Origin: Prostheceraeus crozeri
Lineage: Eukaryota; Platyhelminthes; Polycladida; Euryleptidae
DNA length: 64,000 nt
Assembly: GCA_907163375.1 (NCBI GenBank)
Contig: CAJQUW010003186.1
Coordinates: 1-64,000 of the forward strand
Reading direction: 5' to 3'
In this document: positions 1 to 10,144 of the stretch, piece after piece
Position numbering within the stretch: position 1 is the first letter of the stretch
Layout of the letters: every line of letters starts with the position of its first letter
The notes under the pieces: generated by a model
What the model was told of the DNA's origin: nothing
Database searches by the model: none
What the model saw: the letters and a program-made list of their open reading frames with translations, nothing else
Translations under genes and position numbers: made by a program

Positions 1-196
1 TACGAATGCGCGGCCATCTCCATAAATTTTCGATTCGGAAACGCGCGAGACTACCTAAGGATGACTAACTTGGTAAGTGAAAAAGTAAATAAGATAGTAT
101 ATCCTATTCTAATACATATCATTTTCATTGCAGATCTTTGCCCGCCTTCACCACCCCATCAATTTACTCCCGAGAACGAACCATCGGCTCTCTTAA
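1..196 (+). CDS. 3' end of a spliced gene of element 1 (partial)
   Basis: Frame 1 is open from the first base to 72, where a good donor (GTAAGT) begins. A pyrimidine-rich acceptor ends at 133 (TTGCAG). The 61-nt intron is in phase 0 and the frame stays open to a TAA at 194-196. That stop lies inside the first copy of the 137-bp repeat. An in-frame ATG sits at 61, but the frame extends upstream out of the window, so the start is unknown. Short introns of this kind recur in element 1 (polymerase; gene at 18231-19006), which supports the model. I recognise no domain. The call rests only on splice signals and an open frame. Confidence 0.4.
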
Positions 197-326
197 GGGC
201 CACCTAGGGGCAAGACATGATAGAACCTCCACGCGGTTTGCCCTGGGCAGTCTTCGGACTGGCGAATACTATCATTAAGTTGAATCTGCTATCAGTCAAC
301 TTGAACGTTGCGTCGCGTTAGAGGGG

Positions 327-334
327 TATATAAA
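327..334 (+). promoter_or_regulatory. TATA box TATATAAA
   Basis: TATATAAA lies 32 bp before the ATG of the 366-632 ORF, in a GC-richer context (GAGGGG upstream). Confidence 0.6.
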
Positions 335-365
335 CCACTGCCTCTCATTTCATTTCATTTCAATC

Positions 366-632
366 ATGCAGACGCCGAACAGTCAAGTCAGCTCTCCTCG
401 CGGACCGCAGTTAAGGCCGCGAAATTTATTTGAGGAGTTCGTCAGGCTAGAGGAGCAAGACAGAGTCCACAACAATCTTGCTCGGATTGGCAATCCGATG
501 ACAGCAACTGCTGCCAATCCAACGGAATGGCGCTACATTCCACTCTATACTCACATGCCAGTTAGTGTGGAAGTCGACAGTGCTACCAAAGAGAGAGTCT
601 TTGACTCTCTCAGCAGAATTGGTAGGCTGTAG
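366..632 (+). CDS. Small accessory protein, 88 aa, element 1
   Basis: This short ORF has an ATG at 366 directly downstream of a TATA box at 327-334 and ends just before the second copy of the 137-bp repeat. The product is soluble-looking and mixed in charge, with a Pro/Arg-rich first 20 residues and no membrane segment. I recognise no domain. Its place in the left accessory arm, with its own strong TATA box, resembles early regulatory genes of DNA viruses, but that is only an analogy. A longer open frame lies antisense (447-1097); I prefer the sense ORF because of the promoter. Confidence 0.45.
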   Translation: MQTPNSQVSSPRGPQLRPRNLFEEFVRLEEQDRVHNNLARIGNPMTATAANPTEWRYIPLYTHMPVSVEVDSATKERVFDSLSRIGRL

Positions 633-848
633 GATGACGACTCCCGAGAACGAACCATCGGCTCTCTTAAGGGCCACCATGGGGCAAGACATGATAGAAC
701 CTCCTCGCGGTTTGCCCTGGGCAGTCTTCGGACTGGCGAATACTATCATTAAGTTGAATCTGCTATCAGTCAACTTGAACATTATGCAGTCGATTGCTAT
801 CCCTGAAGCATTCTGATTCGCTGTTGAGCAATTCATTGTTGAAAACCC

Positions 849-856
849 TATATAAG
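849..856 (+). promoter_or_regulatory. TATA box TATATAAG
   Basis: TATATAAG lies about 41 bp before the ATG at 897. The same octamer recurs before many genes of both elements. Confidence 0.65.
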
Positions 857-896
857 CCAGAAGATTGTAGCGCTTCTCATTCAATTTGAAGTCACG

Positions 897-1148
897 ATGG
901 AAGCGACATCTGCCGACAATATTCCCGTCTTCACTGATGAAGACAACGGTATTCCCGAGTTCGTCATCCTCGACGAGTGGGATGAGGATGAGAAGAAGGG
1001 GAAGATCAAGAGGATCGTTTGGACGGATGAGGTGTGGACTCCAAATACCACCCGCATCCGAAAGGTGCCAGATGCACCAGCACGGCTTAGGCGGCACAGG
1101 GTTTATGACAACCTAACTGTCATACCTATTGACTATTCAAGCCAATAG
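897..1148 (+). CDS. Small acidic accessory protein, 83 aa, element 1
   Basis: The ORF starts at an ATG at 897 behind a TATA box at 849-856 and stops just before the third copy of the 137-bp repeat. The N-terminal half is very acidic (Asp/Glu-rich, residues 10-35), while the C-terminal half is basic with an Arg cluster (RLRRHR). There is no Cys/His cluster and no membrane segment. I do not recognise the family. Together with the 366-632 ORF it forms a repeat-TATA-ORF cassette series. A transcriptional or host-interaction role is possible but unsupported. Confidence 0.45.
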   Translation: MEATSADNIPVFTDEDNGIPEFVILDEWDEDEKKGKIKRIVWTDEVWTPNTTRIRKVPDAPARLRRHRVYDNLTVIPIDYSSQ

Positions 1149-1300
1149 TCAACTTAATTGTCACCGAGAACGAACCATCGGCTCTCTTAAGGGCCACCAT
1201 GGGGCAAGACATGATAGAACCTCCTCGCGGTTTGCCCTGGGCAGTCTTCGGACTGGCGAATACTATCATTAAGTTGAATCTGCTATCAGTCAACTTGAAC

Positions 1301-1641
1301 GTTGCAAATGAAGTTCGGTGTAATACTTCCTTTCGACGGGCGTTCCTGTAAAGGGCGGCGGTGAAACCCGTAGCTATGTATACCGCAAGGGACATTCGGC
1401 AATGGTCAATCTTGTTAAACCTCTCTGCGTCATGTTTGCAAGTGATTGCCTCTGTCTCAACGTAGCATGCATTCGCGTCAGGGCGACATTTAGCCAACTG
1501 TCGAAGGTTGCCTAAAACTTTCCATTGCATACGTTATGAGAACCATGAGTTCTACCTGTCTCTATCAATGAGACGAATTGATGAATGGAATGAAATGGGA
1601 GGACACTCACGCGCCACACGCAACATAACACACTTCTCTCT
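1301..1641. other. Region without a supported gene
   Basis: This 340-bp stretch follows the third 137-bp repeat. It has antisense open frames running through the repeat but no TATA box with a sensible ORF and no recognisable product. Confidence 0.4.
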
Positions 1642-2256
1642 TCCGTAGTCTAACAAGCTCTTTACACATGGATCGCAGTCGATTGCTATCCCTGTATCAG
1701 AAGTGTAAGCTATCTTAATTTATTTGACACTATTTTATCTACCATCATCGTCCATATGAAATGTTTTTAGATTTACAAGTTAGACTAAGCGTGCTACTAT
1801 TTCCAAATGAAAAAGTATACATGCTTAAATCATCCACTTAAGCCCATCCGTAGTCTAACAAGCTCTTTACACATGGATCGCAGTCGATTGCTATCCCTGT
1901 ATCAGAAGTGTAAGCTATCTTAATTTATTTGACACTATTTTATCTACCATCATCGTCCATATGAAATGTTTTTAGATTTACAAGTTAGACTAAGCGTGCT
2001 ACTATTTCCAAATGAAAAAGTATACATGGTTAAATCATCCACTTAAGCCCATCCGTAGTCTAACAAGCTCTTTACACATGGATCGCAGTCGATTGCTATC
2101 CCTGTATCAGAAGTGTAAGCTATCTTAATTTATTTGACACTATTTCATCTACCATCATCGTCCATATGAAATGTTATAAGATTTACAAGTTAAACTAAGC
2201 GTGCTACTATTTCCAAATGAAAAAGTATACATGGTTAAATTATTCACTAAAACCCC
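1642..2256. repeat. Tandem array, three units of 205 bp
   Basis: Units begin at 1642, 1847 and 2052 (TCCGTAGTCTAACAAGC), exactly 205 bp apart. Units 1 and 2 are nearly identical; unit 3 has a few substitutions (for example TTATAAG for TTTTTAG). Each contains a 20-bp segment shared with position 786-805. No ORF runs through the array. The unit length and lack of spacers rule out a CRISPR. Confidence 0.9.
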
Positions 2257-2305
2257 ATTCAAGTAAGTCAGTATGAAAGCAAAGATAATACGAAATAAAC
2301 ATTTA

Positions 2306-2743
2306 TTATGGCATGTATTTCAAAAGGTCTTCATCGTCAATATCGTCCCAGAGTCTGGCTTCACATAGATTACAAAAACAGTTGAGCTGCTTTAAACGTT
2401 CTTCTGCAGCGTCCCTCACTTTCTCAATGTACGCCCACTCCGCCACGGTTCGCGGTTGGGAGTTAGGGGTGTACCACTCCCATATTTGATGCAAGTGCGA
2501 CTTGCTGGTCATCTCCATCACCCCTTCGGCATCATATTGTAAATATTTCCACCGTATGCCTGTTAGGTCGGGCAACTCCTCTTCATCCTCCTCCGATAAT
2601 GATAACTTTCGTATATTGTCGAGATTGTATGTCTTCTCCACCTTCGCCTTTCTTGGTGCATTTGCTGTAACGAGCACCTTTGCTGATGTATATGGAGAGG
2701 AGAACTCCAATGCGGTATTTGGTGTTGTTGGAGGACTTGTCAT
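2306..2743 (-). CDS. Accessory protein, 145 aa, element 1
   Basis: The ATG is at 2743 and an AATAAA lies close downstream. The protein has a Pro/Thr-rich N-terminus (first 20 residues), a basic patch (KAKVEK), a very acidic stretch near residues 50-60 (EEDEEELPDL), and a C-terminal CFCNLC motif that may bind metal. It is transcribed divergently from the polymerase. In element 2 the corresponding left-arm minus-strand gene (38882-39175) is also small and Cys-containing, but I cannot align the two convincingly. Function unknown. Confidence 0.5.
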   Translation of the reverse strand: MTSPPTTPNTALEFSSPYTSAKVLVTANAPRKAKVEKTYNLDNIRKLSLSEEDEEELPDLTGIRWKYLQYDAEGVMEMTSKSHLHQIWEWYTPNSQPRTVAEWAYIEKVRDAAEERLKQLNCFCNLCEARLWDDIDDEDLLKYMP

Positions 2744-2856
2744 GTTGTCTTTGAAATGCTGACTTTGAATAATGATAACTTTAACATTTTTCTAATTCTT
2801 AAGTATACACAAGCAGCCAATCAGAATGAACATCCAATGAATGAAGAGGATGAAAG

Positions 2857-2864
2857 TATATAAG
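2857..2864 (+). promoter_or_regulatory. TATA box TATATAAG of the polymerase transcript
   Basis: The octamer lies about 143 bp before the proposed start codon at 3000, leaving a roughly 110-bp leader. Confidence 0.65.
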
Positions 2865-2999
2865 CAAAGTGACATTCAGGTCATTTCATTTAATCTGTGA
2901 ATCATACAAGTGACGAACGCACGATCTCTCTCTTTGACTATTATTTGAGTGAAGTCTCTATCTTGTAGAAGTATCAACCTTAAACTTGATTTCGTTGAA

Positions 3000-5900
3000 A
3001 TGGTAAGTTGAAAATTTCCTCTCATCTCCCTCAAACGTGTGACTAATAGCATCTTCCTCAATTTCAGACATCAACTTCATCACCAACGCCCTCTCTTCTC
3101 GAGGAAAGTTTAGAGTTATTGAGTCAAGGTAGGTTGTAACACTACACTGAGGCTTGAACAGAGATGAAAGAATGATTTCTCTTTCAGGTGATGTGAGTTC
3201 CAGCTCAGGACTCTCGCGGCAAGGCAACGAGTGGGAATGTGCCGACTGCGGACATATGTTTACAAGGAAGCACAGTCTCCTTCGACACATCAAACAACGT
3301 GTGTGTCAACGCAAAGCGGCGTCAATCTCCGGAGGTGAAGTTGATTCTGACGATGACATCTCCTTTCCTTGCGATTTGTGCCCTCTTTCTTTTGATAGTC
3401 ACTTTCAGCGATCTTCGCACAGACTTCAACACACGCATGCAAATGATCACTACACCAACGGTACCTCTACCATCTCCCTCATTAATGTTTCACATAATAA
3501 TTTAGTACGCGACTACTGCATGGAGTCCAATACTCAAATTGTAGATTTTCCTGAGTGGCTCCTTCAAAATTCTAACATTATCGAAGCGCTCTTCAATAAT
3601 TTAGACAATTTTAGAATGAAGGCGCTCATCTACCTTAAACTAAAATATATTAAAATAGATTTTCAAACGGGTCAAGTGACGGAGAGAATACAGTTTCATA
3701 TTCCTTCCTCTTCCGCAACCGAAGTTGTAGACTGCGAGTCTTGGCTAAATTTTCACATTCAATGTTTAAAATCAAATGTAGATAAATTCAATCAACGCGA
3801 CAGCGCTCTCATTTTTGATGGTGTGGACTCAGCCATATTCAAAATTTCCCTATTAGAAAGTCATGCAGCTCGAGGCACATTTAAACTTCCAAAAACGTTG
3901 TATAATAAGAAAGCTGTCATCAATGTTGATTGTAAATCACAGTGTTTCAAATATGCAGTCCTATCCATCCTTCACTATAATGATATCAACGCGCATCGAG
4001 ATCGCACCTATAGCTATAGACAGTGGGAGGATGAACTAGACTTTGAAGGTTGTGATAGTAACAACATGAAAATCAAAGATGTAGAAACGTTCGAAAAACA
4101 TAATAAGATTAAAATTGTCGTTCACGTGTGGGAGAAGGGGTTGAAGGGTGCCCGCTATAATTCACGTTCAACTTGTTATGAACGTGTAGTCAACCTCTTA
4201 TTAGTAAAACAAGATGATAGCGAGGAATGGCACTACTGTGGTATTCCCAAAATCTCTCGCTTGTACACTCACTTGGGGCACTCTAAAAGAGGTGAACATT
4301 TTGTATGCGACCGCTGCATCCGCTCATTTTGGAGTAAAGATAAATTTGAAACTCACTATGAATGGTGCAAGCGAGGTAAATTACAAATGGAACGCATGCC
4401 CAAAGATAAAATATTTTCACATAGGGATAATGGTGACGAATTAAGTCCCCTGCGTGTCATTTACGCAGACATAGAATGCTACATTGATGATATCATCCAC
4501 AAGCCAGCAGCCATATCCTGCTATGAAGTATGGCATGACCACTTTAGGAATAGACAAAACAAAATGCATACTTGGCAAGGTGAAGATTGCATTTCAAAAT
4601 TTCTAGAATTTCTCGATAAAGCTGCAAAATTTCAACAATCATATGATTCCCAATTGCAGCGTAAGTCACTACATATGTCAGATGAAGACAAACAAAAATT
4701 TGAAAGTTGCACATCCTGTCCTAAATGTCATAAAACGTTTGATGACGATAAAATTAAGAAAGTGCGTGATCATGATCACATCACTGGTAAATTTAGAAAC
4801 GCACTCTGCTCCAAATGTAACTTTTCACTTAGGTTGAGACGTCGTGTACTACCCGTCATTTTTCATAACTTTAAGGGCTATGACAGTCATATGCTCATAA
4901 AAGGAGGGTTGAGCCAGATGAAATCGTGGCAGTTTAATGTAATAGCACAAACGAGAGAAAAATTCATGGCAATGACAGCAAAAGTACCAGTAGATAAAAC
5001 TAAAGAAAATAAGACAGTCTTCTTCGAAATAAAATTTTTAGATTCATTTCAATTCATGTCAGCGTCACTAGCTTCTCTCGTTCGTAATCTCAAGTTTCTT
5101 CCCCATAGTCAAACTTTGAAGAAACACTATCCAAACTTAACGGATGAAATAATCACTCGCAAAGGAGTCTTTCCTTATGCGTATTTTAGCTCAATGTCTA
5201 AACTAAATGAAACAACCCTTCCTTCCATTGACAAATTCAAAAACGATTTGACGGGTGAAGATTGTCCAGTAGAGGACTATGAACATGCTCAAGAGGCATG
5301 GTTAAAATTTAATTGTAAAACGTTTGGCGATTATATGATCGCTTACTTAGAATTAGATGTCATTTTGCTGGCTGATGTCTTTCAGGAGTTTCGACGAGTG
5401 GCATTAGAAGAAGACAAATTAGATCCTATCCACTTTGTCAGTCTACCAGCCATGTCCTTTAAATCAGCCTTTAAAATGACTGGTGAGACCATTCATCTCT
5501 TACAAGACCCGGAGATGTATAATATATTTGAGCGCGGAATACGCGGTGGTCTCACATTTGTAAATAAACATCATATAAAATCTGAAACAGTAGGTGATGA
5601 TCATATCCACCTAAAGTACTATGACCAAAATAATTTATATGGCAGTTCACTGTCTAAACCACTACCTCATTCCGAGTTTAGTTGGTTAAATCAAAATGAG
5701 CTTGAGTATTACTCCAACCCTTCAAACATACTGAATATTCCAGATGAAGGTGATTGGGGATATTATTTTGAAGTGGATTTGATTTATCCAAATAGTATTA
5801 AAAATAAAACTGCTGATTTCCCACTCGCACCTGAATCTGGCGAAGTGACTGAAGATATGTTTTCACCATTCATGTCACAATTTCATAATAACTTAACAGA

Positions 5901-6972
5901 GTGTGGACAGCCAAGGTACAAACCATGCCGCAAACTTTTACTCACCCAATATGATAAGAAAAATTATCTCGTACACTTCTGCATATTAAAATTCTATTTA
6001 GAAATGGGCATGCTTCTAAAGTCAGTTCACCGCATTATCAAATTTAGACAGAAAGCCTTCCTCAAACCCTACATAGATAGTAACAGTCAAAAACGTGCAC
6101 TCGCCCAAAATAATTTTGAAAAGGATTTTTATAAATATAAGAATAATAGTCTATTCGGAAAGACCATGGAGGATGTTAGAAAACGTATGAATTACAAACT
6201 AGTCGTTGATGAACAAAAATATCACAAATTGACCTCATCACCTCTTTTCATTGATAGAGACATCATCGATGAGGATCTTGTAGGTGTTAAAATGATTAAA
6301 TCAGAAGTTGAGTTGTGCAAACCCATCTATATTGGGCAAGCCGTTTTAGATTATTCCAAGCTTGAAATGTATCAACTCTTCTACAAAATATTAAAACCAT
6401 GCCCTCTCGTAAAAGAGGTTCGCTTGCTGGGTGGTGATACAGATAGTTTCTTTTTAGGAATTACCACTCAAAAAGATTTAAATTTTAATGAAGTAGGTAA
6501 GTCATTAGAAAAATATTTCGATACATCTAACTACAATCCCACTCATCCACTCTATTCCATACAGAATAAAGCCAAACTTGGTTGTTTTAAGGATGAAACA
6601 GCAGGAAAGGAAATAGATGAAATGATTCTCCTCCGTCCTAAAATGTATTCCATGAAACTAAAAGAATGTGCAGATAGTATTAAGCGTGCTAAAGGTATAT
6701 CAAAATCCATTGTTCATAAAATGAAACATCGGTCCTATAAGAAGGCCTATAAAAATAAAACTATAACGTTTGTCAATATGACAATCTTAAAATCTCAAGT
6801 TCATACTGTGAAAACGTACACGTTCAAGAAACGAGCACTTTCAGCATGGGAGGATAAGAGGTGTTGGATAGGACATAACACATCTCTTCCACATGGACAT
6901 CCTGACACAAACATACCTCCACCCAAAAGAATAAAACTCACGCTACCACATTCAGGAGATGTATTGACATAA
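3000..6972 (+). CDS. POLB: Protein-primed family B DNA polymerase, spliced
   Basis: Replicative polymerase of the element. I place the ATG at 3000-3002, with intron 1 at 3003-3067 and intron 2 at 3129-3187; the exon at 3068-3128 reads in frame into the long exon from 3188. The long open frame alone begins at a TTG (3154), which is not a credible start. Features in order: two N-terminal C2H2 fingers; a domain with a conserved Cys (VNVDCKSQCFKYAVLSILHY); another zinc finger; exonuclease I Asp/Glu at 4468-4476; an endonuclease VII-like RDHDHITGKFRN near 4765; exonuclease II NFKGYDSH near 4869; exonuclease III YLELDVILLADVF near 5344; polymerase A DQNNLYGSSL near 5623; polymerase B KNNSLFGK near 6143; polymerase C DTDS at 6436-6447. 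The catalytic residues look intact. The long N-terminus fits a terminal-protein/primase-type extension, but which part primes is unknown. Confidence 0.95.
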
Positions 6973-7122
6973 TCAACTTTAACTCAGTATTTTGATGTTG
7001 CTTTTTGTAGATATACATGGTTGTTTTATGTATCGCATGAGATCGTTTCTTCCTTGTGAATATATGCCTACAGTCAGCCCATTCCCCCTATATCTGTGAA
7101 AAGACTTTTTCATATACATATT

Positions 7123-7136
7123 TTTATTTCAATAAA
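7123..7136. terminator. Overlapping bidirectional poly(A) signals
   Basis: AATAAA on the plus strand (7131-7136, for the polymerase) lies next to TTTATT (7123-7128), which is AATAAA on the minus strand for the convergent gene at 7152-8672. Confidence 0.65.
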
Positions 7137-7151
7137 CATATCACAATGACT

Positions 7152-8672
7152 TCACTTTGTTTTCCGAAACACTAAAGTTACGAGGGATTTAGTATCTTTC
7201 ACATGGATACACTCTTGTAAACCATTGGTAATTTTGATAGCAATAGAGGGTATAGTTTGTTTGACGACGGGATGATAGAAAATAGATTCAAACATCTTCT
7301 CGACTATTCCATATGAAGCGTCTTTATCATGAATGAAATCACGTAAAATGTATTCTTTTTTCTCGCCAACAGAAATAGGTAGAATCAAATCACTTTGAAT
7401 GTAAAGGTGCTGTTCATGTTTATCAAGTGTCATTGGTGTTTCTATACCAATCGTATGCGCAGCAGCAAACACAGTTTGTAGCATTGAAAAACCAAAGAGT
7501 TTTTTCAAATTTTTACTCAATTGACATTGAATGTCATCACCCAGTTTCAGAACAACGCGTTGATTTTCAATTGAAAACGAAATGTGGTGTGTCTTTACAT
7601 CATATTTACTTTTCATCACATGCTTCAACTTCTGTTGTATATAAGGATTTACTACATGAATGAAGCTTTCAACTGTATGATATAGACGCGGCATTATATT
7701 GATAGCAACTTTAGATTCTTCATAAGACTGGTAAATTTTCTTGATGCGATCGCCATAGATGTCCACCCACCATTCATCATTAACTGAATCAGCTTTAGTG
7801 TGATATTCATGAGAAGCATACACCACACCGCTTCCAATAATAGGTGTATAATGTCTTACAAAATGACGCAAGGTTGGAGAGAAATAAACTGTAAGTTTGT
7901 CATTATATTTCTGAATAGCCAACTTATTTTTGTCCGCCATAATTTTCTCTCCATACTTCTTACCCACAGTCTCATTCCATCGTTTTACTAACTCAATAAG
8001 TGATAAAGGTTGAACACCACGCTTTTTCAAAATGATGCGTTCTTCGCATTCTACAACATCTTCATCAAATATTTTAAATCTATAATGAAATTTGTTGATT
8101 CGATTTGAATAAACTTTTCTAACATTTGCAGTAGCAATTGACGTTAGATGTAGTCCATGACCAAAACCGAGATGCGGATAGAATTCACTATCCAACCTCA
8201 GCGTAAGACCTTTAGTAAAAGAATGAAAGCGGAGGAACTGTCTCCCACTCCAATGATAGATAGTAAACTCATAAGCTTTCTGATTTTTATTCTTCATGAT
8301 GGAAGTATTACCACTGTTGAATGCCTTAATAATTTTCTCATTCCCAAATGGCTCATAAGAATCTGATTTTATCTGAATCCATTCATAGTTCCACTTTCCA
8401 TCTGATGTTAAATTGTATGGGAACTGGAATGCATTATTCATCGTTATTCCATCATGGGTGCGAGGAGTCAATATCATTTCTTCCAAATCATTCACATTCT
8501 GAATATTGCTATCATAGCAAATACTAGAAACGCCAACCTCCCATTCACCTTCTAAATGCAGTGGCCGATTTAATTCTACTCGATAGTCTGATGGTTTATT
8601 TTTGGGAAATTTATTCATAGAAGCATTACTGGGCAAGTAGATTAGAAACGAGTCCTTATTTTCACTTTCCAT
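7152..8672 (-). CDS. Penton-like structural protein, paralogue 2
   Basis: About 506 aa from the ATG at 8672; the open frame extends to 8702. The N-terminus (FLIYLPSNASMNKFPKN, then LEGEWEVGVSSICY) is the signature of a conserved Polinton structural protein, and the C-terminus (LYIQSDLILPISVGE) is a diverged form of its closing block. It is a diverged tandem paralogue of 8712-10109; element 2 has only one member (51713-53290). I take the family to be the minor capsid (penton-like) protein from the jelly-roll-like start and location among virion genes. That assignment is an inference; a fibre or vertex protein is the alternative. The C-terminal block has lost the usual GDxxAPLL motif. Confidence 0.6.
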   Translation of the reverse strand: MESENKDSFLIYLPSNASMNKFPKNKPSDYRVELNRPLHLEGEWEVGVSSICYDSNIQNVNDLEEMILTPRTHDGITMNNAFQFPYNLTSDGKWNYEWIQIKSDSYEPFGNEKIIKAFNSGNTSIMKNKNQKAYEFTIYHWSGRQFLRFHSFTKGLTLRLDSEFYPHLGFGHGLHLTSIATANVRKVYSNRINKFHYRFKIFDEDVVECEERIILKKRGVQPLSLIELVKRWNETVGKKYGEKIMADKNKLAIQKYNDKLTVYFSPTLRHFVRHYTPIIGSGVVYASHEYHTKADSVNDEWWVDIYGDRIKKIYQSYEESKVAINIMPRLYHTVESFIHVVNPYIQQKLKHVMKSKYDVKTHHISFSIENQRVVLKLGDDIQCQLSKNLKKLFGFSMLQTVFAAAHTIGIETPMTLDKHEQHLYIQSDLILPISVGEKKEYILRDFIHDKDASYGIVEKMFESIFYHPVVKQTIPSIAIKITNGLQECIHVKDTKSLVTLVFRKTK

Positions 8673-8711
8673 ATTATTCACATTGGAAAAATATATTAGC
8701 ATACGTTTGCA

Positions 8712-10109
8712 TTAACTCTTCATTCGGAAATGGAGTGTGATACTTGTCACAGCATCTTTATGAAAAGGAATTAACGCACCAGCATCGTCATAAATGGCAA
8801 TATCAATTTGTGGGATGTAGTTTGATTTCAGCTTTGTATAATGCACTTTCTTGAAAGTATGCTCAGATAAAATACTGCAGCTCTTTGGCTGGTATGGTAT
8901 CATTGCTAGCAATGGAGCTTCAACATCTCCCACACGTACATCTTCACCAATATTGGAATATATCTGAAAATAGTTAATACGACGCGATAGCGACATGTCT
9001 GCGCTAGCTTTGGTTACAGTACCACTTTTAAAGATATTTTGGTCAAAACCCAAAATGTCCATTAGAGTTTTATCCATAATTAGTTCAATACCTTTTCCAC
9101 TTATAGTGAGAGACAAAGTACCTTCTTTTTCAGAAAATGAAATATGTTGGTCATTAATCACTTCATTTAAATAATCTACAACCAATTTAACTGAAGTAAT
9201 GATGCGAGGCATCAACACTCTTGTTTCATGTAAGATACCACCGAAAGGCTCTACACACTTTCTGTATAAAGATACGGTCCATTCTGTATCAAATTGATTT
9301 GACCTTTCACATGGTAAATGTTGCATATTAAATTTTCCATGAACAGCTGCAGAATGATGTCGCAAGAACTGATGAAAATCTTTTGAACAAACTAATACTA
9401 GATCATCATCATTTAATTTACTTATTGCAATATGATTAGATGATTTAATATAAGTCAATGTTGCCACTTGTTTACCATCAACTCGAAGGAGATAATTAAA
9501 TTTCTTCAATAATGTTTCAGGAGTCATGTTTGTCTTTCTTGGCTTAATCACAATCTTCTTCACCAACGTCTTCTCATTTTTTGGAATAAGATCTACATAA
9601 TAAGCTTCCTCTCGATATATTAACTGTTTATGAGCACTTATGTGGTAATTAACGTTAAAATTATCATAGGTTGTCAAGGCGCTAGCGAGGTAACCTAAAT
9701 CATTTCTTAAACTTGGACTTAAACCAACAATCCAATCTTTCTCAACTACATGATGTATATAAGTATAATCATCATTGTGTGGAGTAAATTGGGCAATATG
9801 TTTACACGCTTTATTCAAGAAATCATATATAAACTTTTTACATGATAAGAGATCTTTCTTTGGCCACTGTGGAATGTATACTCGGCAGCCCTTTTCACAT
9901 TGGTAAGCAGCTGTACGTCTCATATTAATAGTCATCACCTCATGATCAAAAGTATAGACACAGTTGCTATAAACAAGTTGAGTGACACCCACTTCCCAAT
10001 TCCCATTTAGCTGTTGTGCATGATCAATGGGAGTAGAAAAGAGTGCGGCTCGATTACTAGTAAATCTCTTTGTAGCCGCATTGCTAAGCAAAATATGATA
10101 AAACGACAT
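8712..10109 (-). CDS. Penton-like structural protein, paralogue 1
   Basis: About 465 aa from the ATG at 10109, chosen because MSFYHILLSNAATKRF aligns with the start of the element 2 homologue; the frame is open to 10130. The family signature is complete: ELNGNWEVGVTQLVY-like N-terminus and a C-terminus with YSNIGEDVRVGDVEAPLL, IDIAIYDDAGALIPF and a terminal LHF. The role is probably virion vertex or minor capsid protein (inferred). It is divergently arranged with the PC4-like gene at 10145, only 35 bp between the start codons, sharing a compact promoter. Confidence 0.65.
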   Translation of the reverse strand: MSFYHILLSNAATKRFTSNRAALFSTPIDHAQQLNGNWEVGVTQLVYSNCVYTFDHEVMTINMRRTAAYQCEKGCRVYIPQWPKKDLLSCKKFIYDFLNKACKHIAQFTPHNDDYTYIHHVVEKDWIVGLSPSLRNDLGYLASALTTYDNFNVNYHISAHKQLIYREEAYYVDLIPKNEKTLVKKIVIKPRKTNMTPETLLKKFNYLLRVDGKQVATLTYIKSSNHIAISKLNDDDLVLVCSKDFHQFLRHHSAAVHGKFNMQHLPCERSNQFDTEWTVSLYRKCVEPFGGILHETRVLMPRIITSVKLVVDYLNEVINDQHISFSEKEGTLSLTISGKGIELIMDKTLMDILGFDQNIFKSGTVTKASADMSLSRRINYFQIYSNIGEDVRVGDVEAPLLAMIPYQPKSCSILSEHTFKKVHYTKLKSNYIPQIDIAIYDDAGALIPFHKDAVTSITLHFRMKS

Positions 10110-10144
10110 TTTTATATTGCTAATCTGCAACTTTGCATAACATC
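10110..10144. promoter_or_regulatory. Compact divergent promoter with TATGCAAA motif
   Basis: The 35 bp between two divergent ATGs contain TTTGCATAA (10132-10140; TTATGCAAA on the minus strand) and an ATATAAA on the minus strand next to the penton-like start. The same TATGCAAA-type motif lies before several other structural genes. Confidence 0.4.

Larger units (their letters stand above)
170..1300. repeat. Three copies of a 137-bp direct repeat (170-306, 644-780, 1164-1300)
   Basis: Three equal-length copies start with CCGAGAACG and end with CAACTTGAAC. Copy 1 differs from copies 2 and 3 at a few bases (CTAGG for CATGG; CCACG for CCTCG). Copies 1 and 2 are each followed by a TATA box and a small ORF, so the unit looks like part of a duplicated gene cassette. 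The sequence GCAGTCGATTGCTATCCCTG after copy 2 also recurs in each unit of the 205-bp array at 1642-2256, so this left arm is a mosaic of reused segments. Confidence 0.9.

Noticed and set aside
565-816. 83-codon plus-strand frame
   Set aside because: It is mostly the 137-bp repeat read in frame and overlaps the better supported 366-632 ORF.
447-1097. 216-codon antisense open frame across the left-arm ORFs
   Set aside because: It is antisense to two TATA-driven ORFs and contains a translated 137-bp repeat; the same peptide recurs in another antisense frame (1126-1530) because of the repeat.
1642-2256. CRISPR-like array
   Set aside because: Units are 205 bp, contiguous and without spacers, in animal DNA.
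3154-3187. Start of the polymerase at the beginning of the long open frame
   Set aside because: The frame begins with TTG, and the segment carries a splice acceptor; the spliced ATG at 3000 is more convincing.
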